Assembly: GCA_049116495.1 (NCBI GenBank)
Contig: JAGDYV010000071.1
Span: forward strand, 1 to 23,100
Length of the DNA stretch: 23,100 bases
From: CAJQQK01 sp049116495
GTDB taxonomy: Bacteria; Pseudomonadota; Alphaproteobacteria; Rhizobiales; Hyphomicrobiaceae
Direction of reading: 5' to 3'
The position numbers were made by a program, and so were the translations under genes. The notes under the pieces were generated by a model, which did no database searches, was not told where the DNA came from, and saw only the letters and a list, made by a program, of their open reading frames with translations. Positions 14,605 to 22,893 of the stretch are shown here, piece by piece (position 1 is the stretch's first letter; each line of letters starts with the position of its first letter).

Positions 14605-16461
14605 TCAGTTCTTTTTGTTGGCAATCGGACCGGGGTCGTCGGGGGCCCGCGGCGAGACGAAGATTTTCGGCTCTACCGGCTTGACCGCAGCCGCGGCGCT
14701 TTTCTTCGCGGCCTCCTTGACGAGCACAACCTCTGTCTCAGCGGGTTTGGCGGCTGCCACCGGTGTCGCCGTGGTCCCATTGCTGGTTTTGCCGGTCTTG
14801 TTTGAGGTGACGACCTTGGCCGGCTTCGATGTGTCGTCGACGTCCGCGGCCGGCTTCGTGGATGGCGACGGGGCAACATCGACGACCTTCATCGCCGGTT
14901 CGTCCACCGGCTTAGATGGCGCCGGCGGCGTCGGTTCTGGCGCCGTTGACACCACTTTGACAACCTCGACCACTTCCGCATCAACAGCTCCGTCGGTCTT
15001 GGCCGGCGTCGAAACGACCGATGGCGCCTCGGCGGTGCTCGCATGCGCCGCCTCAACCGGCGCTGTTGCAGCTTCACTTACGGCCGCAATCGGCGCCGCC
15101 GCGATGGCCGCCTCGCGCGGCGCACCAACCTGCACGAGCTCTTCGATTTTCTGGGCGAGCAACTCCTTGTCGCGCGGCTCGACGGCTTCGACCGGCACGC
15201 GCCACTGGAACGCATCAAGCGCACCGGTGACGGGAGAAACAGCGGCCCAGTCGTCGGCGACAATACCGTCCGCGGTCCAGGCCGGATCACGCGGTGCATT
15301 GACCGCGCGCGCCAGCCATTCACGGACGCCGCCGGCGTTACCGGTTTCGCCCTCAATCCGCGCCATGAGCGTACAGACCCGTTGCGTCTGACGCCCCTCG
15401 GCCAGGGACGACAAGGCATTGCGGGCGGCGCCAAAATCACGCGCTTCAATCGCTGCATTGGCAAGCGCGATCGGACTTTCAATGACATTGGGCGCCATCG
15501 CCGCCAGCTTCGAGACACGCTCAAACCTGTCTTTCGGACTATCACCCAGCCGCGCGTAGGCGTAGGCGACGGCGAGATCGGGATGCGGTGCCTTCTTCCA
15601 GGTCTTGGCGATGACCTTGACAGCTTTCGGCGTGCTGCCACGGGCAGCGAGCAGGCGGCCGGCAATCGCAGCAGCCGGGATCAGATCCGGGGCCAGATTG
15701 TGCGCCTCGAGTGCAAGGTTCATGGCGCGCTCAGGATCGCTGTCTTCGCCTGACTGGGCCTGCGCCGTCAATAGGACAGCACGCTTGCGATCCGCTGCCG
15801 GTTTCTCGATGTGGCCGTTCTTGCGGGCGGTCACCAGTGTTTCAAGGGCCCCGGCCCAATTGTGCTGCTTGCACTGAATGCCAAGCAACGCTTCGACCGG
15901 CCAGGACAGCTTCGGGTTGAGCCGGATCGCACGTTCGGCGAACTGCTGGGCGGCTTCGCGTTCGCCATCCTTCTCGGCTTCAAGGAACAATCCGCGCAGC
16001 CCGAGTTGCTCGGTATCGGGCGATGACAGCATCGCTTCAAATATCCGCCGTGCGGTGGTCTGATCACCGGCCAGGCGCGCAGCCTGAGCGCGCAGCAGGT
16101 GTGTCATTGGCTCGTTTGGCAGCGATTTGCGCGCCTGGATGGCGTAGCGCGTGGCCAAGGCCCGGTCGCCGGCGCCAATCGCGATCATGCCGCTGGAGAG
16201 GGCTTCGAGACCGCGCTTTTCCCGCCGCCGATTGAAGAAATTGCCGATCGATGCCGGGCTTTGCCAGATCCCGCGGAGCGCCGACCACAGCAGGATCGAC
16301 AGACCAAGCAACATGGCCAGCGCCACGATCGCGTGGAAAACGCTGGTGCGAACCTCGTACCCTTCCCAATTGATCAGCATCTCACCGGGACGATCGGCAA
16401 GCCAAGCCAAGCCGGCCGCGAACACAGCAATGACAATCAAGAAAATGACGATACGCAACAT
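14605..16461 (-). CDS. hemY: HemY-like inner-membrane TPR protein
   Basis: A 618-residue protein of the proteobacterial HemY (HemY_N) type, not the B. subtilis-type protoporphyrinogen oxidase of the same name. Two N-terminal membrane helices (about residues 3-20 and 42-62) flank a short periplasmic loop with LINWEGYEVRTS. A cytoplasmic TPR-like array follows (about 75-400), including LPNEPMTHLLRAQAARLAGD and LNPKLSWPVEALLG. A DPAWTADGIVADDWAAVSP segment and FQWRVPVEA close the family core. Residues about 451-618 are a low-complexity Ala/Pro/Val/Thr/Lys tail, longer than the core needs. HemY proteins are linked to late haem synthesis but have no defined enzymatic reaction. The gene is 73 bases downstream of mic60 and probably co-transcribed with it. 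Confidence 0.88.
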   Translation of the reverse strand: MLRIVIFLIVIAVFAAGLAWLADRPGEMLINWEGYEVRTSVFHAIVALAMLLGLSILLWSALRGIWQSPASIGNFFNRRREKRGLEALSSGMIAIGAGDRALATRYAIQARKSLPNEPMTHLLRAQAARLAGDQTTARRIFEAMLSSPDTEQLGLRGLFLEAEKDGEREAAQQFAERAIRLNPKLSWPVEALLGIQCKQHNWAGALETLVTARKNGHIEKPAADRKRAVLLTAQAQSGEDSDPERAMNLALEAHNLAPDLIPAAAIAGRLLAARGSTPKAVKVIAKTWKKAPHPDLAVAYAYARLGDSPKDRFERVSKLAAMAPNVIESPIALANAAIEARDFGAARNALSSLAEGRQTQRVCTLMARIEGETGNAGGVREWLARAVNAPRDPAWTADGIVADDWAAVSPVTGALDAFQWRVPVEAVEPRDKELLAQKIEELVQVGAPREAAIAAAPIAAVSEAATAPVEAAHASTAEAPSVVSTPAKTDGAVDAEVVEVVKVVSTAPEPTPPAPSKPVDEPAMKVVDVAPSPSTKPAADVDDTSKPAKVVTSNKTGKTSNGTTATPVAAAKPAETEVVLVKEAAKKSAAAAVKPVEPKIFVSPRAPDDPGPIANKKN

Positions 16462-16534
16462 GGTCTGGGTCCCACAATTTTAAAACATCGTCCCGCTCAC
16501 GCGGATAAAACGTTAGCCCGCATAAGGTCGCGGC

Positions 16535-18625
16535 CTAGCTCTTCTTTTCTGCCGCACCACCGAGGGATGCCTTGAGCTGGTCTTCGATTTTCGCGATCGC
16601 ACGGTCGACACCTGCCCGGGCAGCCAGCTGCCCCATCCAATCGCGCGCCGGCGTCTTGGCCGCGTCGGGCAATTTCTCCGCGAGTGCCAGAGCGCCGCTC
16701 AAATCGCCGTCCTTAAGGTGTTTTTCGATCCGCGCGACGGTGGCTTCGGCGGTCTTTTCCTCGGCGGGCAGGTCCGTGCGCCGCACCTGCACAATCGACT
16801 TCGCCGCAGCCAACAGCCGGTTGATGCGAGAATCATCCTTGGGCGCGTTCTGCGCATCGATGATCTTGTAGGCGACCGTATTGAACTGACGGGTCAGCTC
16901 CGCGCCGGATGCAACGCCCTTGTCCTTATGCGCATCAAGCGCATCAAAATCGACGGCATTGCCAGCGATCTTCTTGACGTCTGCGAGTTCCGTCTCATAG
17001 GGCTGCCCGCGATCGAGCACGCGCTTGAGCTTGGACAGTTCCAACGACAGAACAATACGCTCCGCGTTGGCTTTGCGCGCCGTTTCACTGGCCAGAACCG
17101 ATCCGAGGTTCTTTTCGATCGTTGCAACCTTCTGGCTTACCGGCGCGATCGCCTGCTGCACGTCACCCGGTCGTGCGACCTTCGCAAGTTCCTGCTTCAA
17201 CTCGCCTTTCAGGCCATCAAGGTCGACTTTCAGCTGGGCCGATTGTTCGCTGATCGCGCGCGTCGATGCCGCCAATTTGTCGCTCGCGGTCTTGAGCACG
17301 GTTGCGCGCTGATCCAACCGGGCCGCGTCGGTTTTAATCTCGGCGACCTCACGGTCGAGCCGCTCAGCGCCGGCAACCGCCTTGGCCGATGCCTCAGCGG
17401 TCTTCGCGATACGGCCATCAACCTCGGTCATCAGGCTCTTGCGCAATGTGCCGAGTTGCGTTTTGAGCGAACTCTCAAGGTCGGCAAACTTCGCTGAGAA
17501 TTTGGCGAGTGAGGCAATCCCCGATGGTTTGCCGTCGCTGGCGGTCGCCGATGACAGCGTCGACATCGTACCTTCGAGTTTCGCCAGACGGGCGCGCAAG
17601 GCCGACGTTGTGGCATCATTCGACGGTGCACTGCCTGCCGCGCTCGTGCTGCCCGAAGGCGAAGTGGTACTCGCCTTCTTGACGTCGCTGGTCAAGGTCG
17701 CAACCTGCTTGCCAAGCGCATCCAATTCGGCAAGGCGCTTCTGCGTTGCCGAAACCCGCTCTGACAGCTGCGCAACGTCTTGACGCAAGGCGTCATCGCC
17801 AGAGGACGATGCCGGTCGCGACTCAAGCGCGGCAAGGCGCTGCTCAAGCGATGCCGGAATCTTTGGTTGCGGTGTCAGGGCAACGCCGAACTGCTGGCCG
17901 ATCGGTTCGGCGGCAAACAAGGCGATGCCGCCGCCCACGATGCCGGCTGCAAGATGTGACAACGTCGAGGCAAAACCCCCGCCAGAACGCGCCGGCGGCG
18001 GCGCAGCGGCTGCTGCCGGCTTCGATCCACCTGGCGGCGGTGTACCTGACGATTTCGCGGTCGAGCCACCGGCACTGGCCGACGCACCGGATTTGGTCTC
18101 CGTCGATTTGCTATCAGCAGGTTTTCCGCCGGTCGGTTTGGTCGCAGCCGCCGGCGATGCCGATGAAGACGGCTTATCGGACGATGACGGGGCCGTGCTG
18201 GCAGGTCCCTTATTACCGGTCGTCGAAGGTGGCGTGACCGACGCCATTTTCGAAGCCGTTGTCGAGTCGCGTGACGATGTTGAAGGCGATGAAGCAGCGG
18301 GCTTGGCAGACGCGGACGCCGCAGTCGTCCCAGCCGTCGGTACCGAGCCACTGCTCGTCGATGTTGCTGTTGATGTGGGTTTGGACGACGCGGAGGCCGC
18401 CTGTGCATTGTCCTTGTCGCCCGATTCCTTCCACCCCGGCGCGCCTTTAAGCGTTGAGGATGGTGCGGGCTTGCCACTCGAACCCGACGCCGCGCTGCGC
18501 ACTTCCGTCGCTTTCAAATCGAGTAGCGGCTTAGGCTTCTTGTCCGCTGACGGCGACGCACTCCCCGTTTTGGCATCCGGCTTACCACCGGCATTGTTGC
18601 TCGGGCTGTCTTTCTTATCGGCCAT
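16535..18625 (-). CDS. Alphaproteobacterial Mic60/mitofilin homologue
   Basis: A 696-residue protein with the Mic60 plan. A long Ser/Thr/Pro/Lys-rich N-terminus (about 1-215) is followed by one membrane helix (about 218-240, FASTLSHLAAGIVGGGIALF), extended coiled-coil segments (about 260-510, with QRLAALESRPA and DVAQLSERVSATQKRLAELDALGKQ), and a C-terminal helical mitofilin-type domain (about 515-696, with ELSKLKRVLDRGQPYETELADVK and GDLSGALALAEKLP). Mitochondrial Mic60 shapes crista junctions. Bacterial homologues occur in alphaproteobacteria beside haem genes and affect inner or intracytoplasmic membranes. ATG 18625 was chosen over the open upstream frame because GAGGG precedes it by about ten bases and MADKKD is a natural start. 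It heads the mic60-hemY pair. Confidence 0.87.
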   Translation of the reverse strand: MADKKDSPSNNAGGKPDAKTGSASPSADKKPKPLLDLKATEVRSAASGSSGKPAPSSTLKGAPGWKESGDKDNAQAASASSKPTSTATSTSSGSVPTAGTTAASASAKPAASSPSTSSRDSTTASKMASVTPPSTTGNKGPASTAPSSSDKPSSSASPAAATKPTGGKPADSKSTETKSGASASAGGSTAKSSGTPPPGGSKPAAAAAPPPARSGGGFASTLSHLAAGIVGGGIALFAAEPIGQQFGVALTPQPKIPASLEQRLAALESRPASSSGDDALRQDVAQLSERVSATQKRLAELDALGKQVATLTSDVKKASTTSPSGSTSAAGSAPSNDATTSALRARLAKLEGTMSTLSSATASDGKPSGIASLAKFSAKFADLESSLKTQLGTLRKSLMTEVDGRIAKTAEASAKAVAGAERLDREVAEIKTDAARLDQRATVLKTASDKLAASTRAISEQSAQLKVDLDGLKGELKQELAKVARPGDVQQAIAPVSQKVATIEKNLGSVLASETARKANAERIVLSLELSKLKRVLDRGQPYETELADVKKIAGNAVDFDALDAHKDKGVASGAELTRQFNTVAYKIIDAQNAPKDDSRINRLLAAAKSIVQVRRTDLPAEEKTAEATVARIEKHLKDGDLSGALALAEKLPDAAKTPARDWMGQLAARAGVDRAIAKIEDQLKASLGGAAEKKS

Positions 18626-18908
18626 GCTAATAAACCCTCGAACCTCAAACTCTCTGAACGTCGCGTTGATGCGGTCCACAATCAGCTGTCATAGCGATCG
18701 GGTCCTCCAGTAACGATGTCGACATTCCTGTCCCTGAAACGATATGCGCTATGTCAATTGTTCTCAGAATGTTCTTGATGCAGTTCCGCAACGACATCAG
18801 AAAAACTGACTTTGCAGCATATCCGGTTGATCGCCGCTTCGCCAATTGCGCCCGCTTATCGCACAGATCTCGATGACTGCGCATAGTTTTTGATAACTAA
18901 AATGCAGC
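18626..18908. other. AT-richer spacer between hemD and mic60
   Basis: This 283-base gap between two minus-strand genes must hold any separate mic60 promoter. On the reverse strand there is a perfect TTGACA (18752-18757) without a good -10 at the usual distance. TTCTCAGAATGTTCTTG (18761-18777) is an imperfect dyad next to it. I see no convincing gene or terminator. Part of it counts at about 42 % GC, lower than the flanks. Confidence 0.45.
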
Positions 18909-19622
18909 CTATGCACCTGTCAACGCAAGCATTTCGTCAATATTAGGAGAAGGCGAAGTTTTGATGTTGATGGGTTGCAGAGGCGACAATCTAGACGCAA
19001 CCGATACCGACAAGCAAAAATGTGTCATTATCCTTGCGTTATCAAGTAATCCTTGTGATTTCACAATAGACACGTAGGCCTCGGCAGTGCGTCCGGATAG
19101 CAACATCACACCTTCTATTCGTCCATTTTTAATATTGTGAAGTAGTATGTCGCTCAGTGTCTCCACCTGAGTCGCACGGTATAGTATTGGCTGGAATACC
19201 GTGTAGCCGAGAAGTCGTAATTCTTCACACAGATTGTATGCGACATGCTCAGCTGAGAGATGCACGAGTGCGCCATCGTTGATATTGGCAGCATTGATGA
19301 TCAGGCCAAACAGGGCGCTGGCGTTCGACGGGCCCTCAATGATCGTTTCAAAACCCATCGCTTCCGCAACCTGCGCGGTGCCGCGACCGACGACGAAAAG
19401 CGGCATCGATTTGCATGCGGCCTCTTCCGGGCGGCCGGCAAGCGCACGCAAAGCATTGCGGCTGGTCGCGATCAGCGCCTGGGCATCATTGAGCTCAATC
19501 GGCTCGTCATCGAACCGTTCGATCCGAAGAAGCGGCTCGAGGCTGACTTCATGGCCCTGAGCGATCAGTTGCGCCCGTAGCTTGCCGGCGTCTTCGAACG
19601 GCCTTGTCACCCAGATATGCAT
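18909..19622 (-). CDS. hemD: Uroporphyrinogen-III synthase
   Basis: HemD cyclises hydroxymethylbilane with inversion of ring D to give uroporphyrinogen III. The 237-residue protein fits the family's length and low conservation: MHIWVTRPFEDAGKLRAQL at the start, LIATSRNALRALA (the T-S-x-N-A-x-R motif), LFVVGRGTAQVAEAMGF, YRATQVE in the linker, GVMLLSGRTAEAYV (the S-x-R-T/S-A motif), and a C-terminal IDEMLAL. ATG 19622 gives this conserved opening; a TTG at 19637, directly after the hemC stop, would add five residues. The 3' half and downstream flank have much lower GC than the 5' half. It follows hemC with almost no gap, so the pair is co-expressed. Confidence 0.9.
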   Translation of the reverse strand: MHIWVTRPFEDAGKLRAQLIAQGHEVSLEPLLRIERFDDEPIELNDAQALIATSRNALRALAGRPEEAACKSMPLFVVGRGTAQVAEAMGFETIIEGPSNASALFGLIINAANINDGALVHLSAEHVAYNLCEELRLLGYTVFQPILYRATQVETLSDILLHNIKNGRIEGVMLLSGRTAEAYVSIVKSQGLLDNARIMTHFCLSVSVASRLSPLQPINIKTSPSPNIDEMLALTGA

Positions 19623-19637
19623 GTCGTGCAGGCCCAA

Positions 19638-20543
19638 CTAGAAAAAATCGTCACCGGCCGCGGCACGGAGTTCCTCGGCCGCCTCGATGGCGAGACGAAC
19701 GGCGGCGGCCGGCTCACCGTCGCGTGCTGCTTTGAGGCAACGGGTGCCGTCAGTCGACAGAATTTCACCACGAAAGCGGAAACCACCGTCGATCAGTTCG
19801 CCAAGTCCGGCGATCGGTGTCCGGCACGACCCATCCAGACGGGCGAGGAACGCACGTTCTGCGGTAACGCACAGAGCGGTTTCCTGGTGATTGAGCGGCG
19901 CCACGGCGTCGCGCGTTGCGGCATCGCTGGAGCGCACGTGCAGCGCGATCGCGCCCTGCGCCACAGCCGGCAGCATGTCATCCACCGAAACATCGTGGCA
20001 CAGCGCATCGTTATGGCCGAGCCGGTTGAGACCGGCACGCGCCAGGAATGTCGCATCGGCCACACCACGTGCCAGTTTGTCGAGGCGCGTTTGCACATTG
20101 CCGCGAAAATCGACCAACGTTATGCCCGGGTTGACATATTTCGCCTGCGCGCGCCGGCGCAGCGATGACGAGCCAAGACAGGCCCCTTCCGGCATATCAC
20201 GCACCGAGGCGTATTTGGATGACATGAAGACTTCACGCACGTCCTCGCGCTCCAGGATGGCGGGCAATTCGGTGCCCTCCGGAATGGCTGTCTCGACATC
20301 TTTCAGGGAGTGGACAGCAACATCGATCCGTTCGTCGAACAGCGCCTGCTCAATCTCCTTTGTGAACAGGCCCTTGCCACCGACCTCGGACAATGGCCGG
20401 TCCTGAATGCGGTCTCCGGACGTCTTGATCTCGATGATCTCGCAGGCGCCAGCCGTTTCGCCGTGCAGCGCGCGCAATTTGTCGGCGACCTCGTGCGCCT
20501 GCTTGAGCGCCAGGATTGACCCTCGCGTACCAATTCTGATCAT
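19638..20543 (-). CDS. hemC: Hydroxymethylbilane synthase (porphobilinogen deaminase)
   Basis: HemC joins four porphobilinogen units into hydroxymethylbilane. The protein is 301 residues from ATG 20543: IRIGTRGSILALKQA at the start, EIKTSGDRIQDRPLSEVGGKGLF, the catalytic Asp82 in HSLKDV, GSSSLRRRAQ, VDFRGNVQTRLDKL, and Cys240 in LDGSCRTPIAG, which carries the dipyrromethane cofactor. An upstream open stretch of 27 codons (to 20624) is not family-like, and AAGG plus AGGG lie just before the chosen ATG. It is divergent from tsaD with a 108-base spacer and leads into hemD. All key residues are intact. Confidence 0.95.
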   Translation of the reverse strand: MIRIGTRGSILALKQAHEVADKLRALHGETAGACEIIEIKTSGDRIQDRPLSEVGGKGLFTKEIEQALFDERIDVAVHSLKDVETAIPEGTELPAILEREDVREVFMSSKYASVRDMPEGACLGSSSLRRRAQAKYVNPGITLVDFRGNVQTRLDKLARGVADATFLARAGLNRLGHNDALCHDVSVDDMLPAVAQGAIALHVRSSDAATRDAVAPLNHQETALCVTAERAFLARLDGSCRTPIAGLGELIDGGFRFRGEILSTDGTRCLKAARDGEPAAAVRLAIEAAEELRAAAGDDFF

Positions 20544-20651
20544 GCCCTGAGCCTTCGTCCATGCATCGCGCGGCAACCGGCCGATCGCAGCTGCATACAT
20601 GCCTGCATCGCTGAAGGTTGGCAAATCCGCGGCAGCCGTGCAAAACGACGC

Positions 20652-21824
20652 ATGACTTCATGTAGCGACACTGCACAACGCAATGATATCGGACGACGAC
20701 CCGGCCTTTCGGACCGGTCAGTGATCGTGCTCGGCGTCGAGACGAGTTGTGACGAAACGGCCGTCGCCGTCATCCGGCGCCATAACGATGGACGCGGAGA
20801 GATTTTGTCCAACGTGGTGCGCTCGCAGTGGGAGCAGCATCGGCCCTACGGCGGCGTCGTGCCGGAAATTGCGGCGCGGGCGCATATCGAGTGCGTCGCG
20901 GACATCGCGCGAGATGCCTTGTCGAAAGCCGATGTCGTGCTCGCCGATGTTGATTGCATCGCCGCGACGGCCGGTCCGGGGTTGATTGGCGGGCTCCTGG
21001 TCGGGTTGACGTTTGCGAAATCCATCGCGCTTGCGACAGCCAAGCCGCTCATCGCAATCAACCATCTTGAGGCACACGCGCTCACGGTTGGGCTGACGGA
21101 TCAGTTGGCACCACCTTATCTGTTGTTGCTGGTTTCCGGCGGACATACGCAGACCGTGCTCGTCCAGGATGTCGCCGAATACCATCGCATCGGTACGACC
21201 ATCGACGATGCGCTCGGCGAAGCGTTTGACAAGACGGCGAAGATCCTCGATCTCGGCTTTCCCGGCGGCCCGGCTGTTGAGGCTGCGGCCCAGACCGGTG
21301 ACCCGGAACGTTTCGGACTGCCTCGTCCGCTGCAAGGCAGGCCAGAACCGCATTTCTCGTTTGCCGGCCTCAAGACCGCCGTACGGCGCGAGGCGGAACG
21401 TCAACAACCGTTGAGCGATCAGACCATTGCTGATCTGACGGCGAGCTTTGAAGCAGCCGTCTGCGCCAGCGTCATCGACCGGGTGAAGCTGGCGCATCAG
21501 CTGGCCACGGTGCGGGTTGGGGCGCAGGTCGAGCCGAAGGACGAGGCGGCGCAACCATTGCCGATTGTCGTCGCCGGCGGCGTCGCGGCCAATCAGCGTC
21601 TGCGTGGTGACCTCAAGAGATTTGCAGCGGCGATCGGTGCGCGTGCGGTGTTTCCGCCCATCGGGTTGTGCACCGACAATGGTGCAATGATCGCCTGGGC
21701 GGGCGCCGAACGGTTTATTCGCGGCTATCAAAGCAGCATGGATGTGACAGCGCGCGCGCGATGGCCGCTCGACGAAAACGCAGCACCGATCATCGGGTCC
21801 GGCCGACAAGGCCCGAAAGCCTGA
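20652..21824 (+). CDS. tsaD: tRNA N6-adenosine threonylcarbamoyltransferase TsaD
   Basis: TsaD, with TsaB and TsaE, transfers the threonylcarbamoyl group to A37 of ANN-decoding tRNAs (t6A), including tRNA-Thr. The 390-residue protein has the ASKHA fold motifs: VLGVETSCDETAVAV (26-40), AATAGPGLIGGLLVGLTFAK, metal ligands His138 and His142 in NHLEAHAL, LLLLVSGGHTQ, DDALGEAFDKTAK, FSFAGLKTAV, VVAGGVAANQRLR and Asp342 in LCTDNGAMIAWA. ATG 20652 adds about 24 residues before the core; a GTG at 20721 would start almost at the core and is a real alternative, since neither has a clear ribosome-binding site. It is divergent from hemC, and gpsA follows after 27 bases, so tsaD-gpsA is probably an operon. 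Confidence 0.95.
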   Translation: MTSCSDTAQRNDIGRRPGLSDRSVIVLGVETSCDETAVAVIRRHNDGRGEILSNVVRSQWEQHRPYGGVVPEIAARAHIECVADIARDALSKADVVLADVDCIAATAGPGLIGGLLVGLTFAKSIALATAKPLIAINHLEAHALTVGLTDQLAPPYLLLLVSGGHTQTVLVQDVAEYHRIGTTIDDALGEAFDKTAKILDLGFPGGPAVEAAAQTGDPERFGLPRPLQGRPEPHFSFAGLKTAVRREAERQQPLSDQTIADLTASFEAAVCASVIDRVKLAHQLATVRVGAQVEPKDEAAQPLPIVVAGGVAANQRLRGDLKRFAAAIGARAVFPPIGLCTDNGAMIAWAGAERFIRGYQSSMDVTARARWPLDENAAPIIGSGRQGPKA

Positions 21825-21851
21825 ACGACAGACATAAGCGAGAGGAAGCAG

Positions 21852-22859
21852 ATGGCATATCGGAAAATTGCCGTCGTCGGCGGCGGCGCATGGGGGACGG
21901 CGCTGGCGCACGTTCTGGCTCTGCAGGGGCTTGAAGTCGCGATCTGGGCGCATGAGGCGGAAACCGTTCGCGAAATCCGTGAGCACCGGACAAACTCGGT
22001 GTTCCTGCCGGGAATCTCGCTGCCACAGGATCTCGTGGCAACAAGCGACTATGCAGATCTGGCCGACACGGATCTTTGCCTGCTGGTGCCACCCGCACAG
22101 CACCTCGGCACGATCGCGGGTCAACTCAAGGAGCACCTGCCGGCTGCAACGCCATGGGTGATCTGCTCGAAGGGAATTGAGCAGTCGAGCGGCCGATTGC
22201 TCGCAGAAGTGTTGGCCGATGCCGTGCCAGACGCCACCATTGCCGCGCTTTCCGGGCCGAGCTTTGCCAGCGACGTCGCCCGCGGCCTGCCGGCCGCCCT
22301 CACGGTCGCCTGTGCCGACGAGGCCACCGGCGAGGCGATCGCGCGCGCGCTCGGGTCGCGGACCATGCGGCTTTACTGGACGCACGATGTGGTCGGCGTG
22401 CAGTTAGGCGGCGCGATCAAGAACGTGCTCGCCATCGCAGCCGGCATCGTCGATGGCAAACAGCTCGGCGCGAGTGCCCATGCCGCGCTCGTCACCCGGG
22501 GCTTCGCCGAGATGCACCGCTTTGCGTCAGCTTTTGGCGCCGAGCCGCAGACGATGGCCGGACTTGCAGGGCTTGGCGATCTACTGCTGACCTGCGGCAG
22601 CCCGCAGTCGCGCAACATGTCACTCGGCCGCTCGCTCGGGCAAGGCCAGACGCTCACCGACATTCTCGGCAAGCGCCGCGCCGTCACCGAAGGCGTGTTC
22701 ACAGCCGCTGCGATGGCCAAGGTCGCCGACGAGAAAGGCATCGACGTGCCGATCGCGCGCGCCGTGCATGCCATCGTCGACGGACGAATAAGCGTGGATG
22801 ACGCCATTCAGGACTTGATGACACGGCCCATCAAACCCGAAAGTGATCGTTCGATTTGA
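21852..22859 (+). CDS. gpsA: Glycerol-3-phosphate dehydrogenase [NAD(P)+]
   Basis: GpsA reduces dihydroxyacetone phosphate to sn-glycerol 3-phosphate, the backbone for phospholipid synthesis. The 335-residue protein has the Rossmann motif VVGGGAWGTALAHVLA (8-22), WVICSKGIE with Lys107, SGPSFASDVARGLPAAL, the catalytic Lys190 in LGGAIKNVLAIAAGI, RGFAEMHRF, AGLGDLLLTC with Asp243, and SRNMSLGRSLG. Start ATG 21852 has GAGG seven bases upstream. It lies 27 bases after tsaD and 34 before the EVE-domain gene, all on one strand. Full length with no missing residues. Confidence 0.96.
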   Translation: MAYRKIAVVGGGAWGTALAHVLALQGLEVAIWAHEAETVREIREHRTNSVFLPGISLPQDLVATSDYADLADTDLCLLVPPAQHLGTIAGQLKEHLPAATPWVICSKGIEQSSGRLLAEVLADAVPDATIAALSGPSFASDVARGLPAALTVACADEATGEAIARALGSRTMRLYWTHDVVGVQLGGAIKNVLAIAAGIVDGKQLGASAHAALVTRGFAEMHRFASAFGAEPQTMAGLAGLGDLLLTCGSPQSRNMSLGRSLGQGQTLTDILGKRRAVTEGVFTAAAMAKVADEKGIDVPIARAVHAIVDGRISVDDAIQDLMTRPIKPESDRSI

Positions 22860-22893
22860 GCCGAATGCGCTCGCAACCGGTAAGCTGACATCC

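Noticed and set aside
14522..15391. 289-codon plus-strand Ala/Ser/Thr-rich open frame
   Set aside because: Antisense to the low-complexity tail of the HemY-like protein; it begins next to the tRNA gene and has no ribosome-binding site.
17925..18713. 262-codon plus-strand open frame opposite the Mic60 N-terminus
   Set aside because: The complement of low-complexity Ser/Thr/Pro codons gives an artificial Ala/Asp/Val/Gly-rich frame.
18761..18777. Dyad resembling an Irr/iron control element upstream of mic60
   Set aside because: The half-sites AGAA and TTCT are two rather than three bases apart and the flanking T/A bases do not match, so it does not meet the consensus.
20718..22385. 555-codon minus-strand open frame opposite tsaD and gpsA
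   Set aside because: It lies antisense to two genes with intact conserved motifs; its translation is rich in Arg, Gly and His with no domain, as expected for a GC-rich shadow frame.
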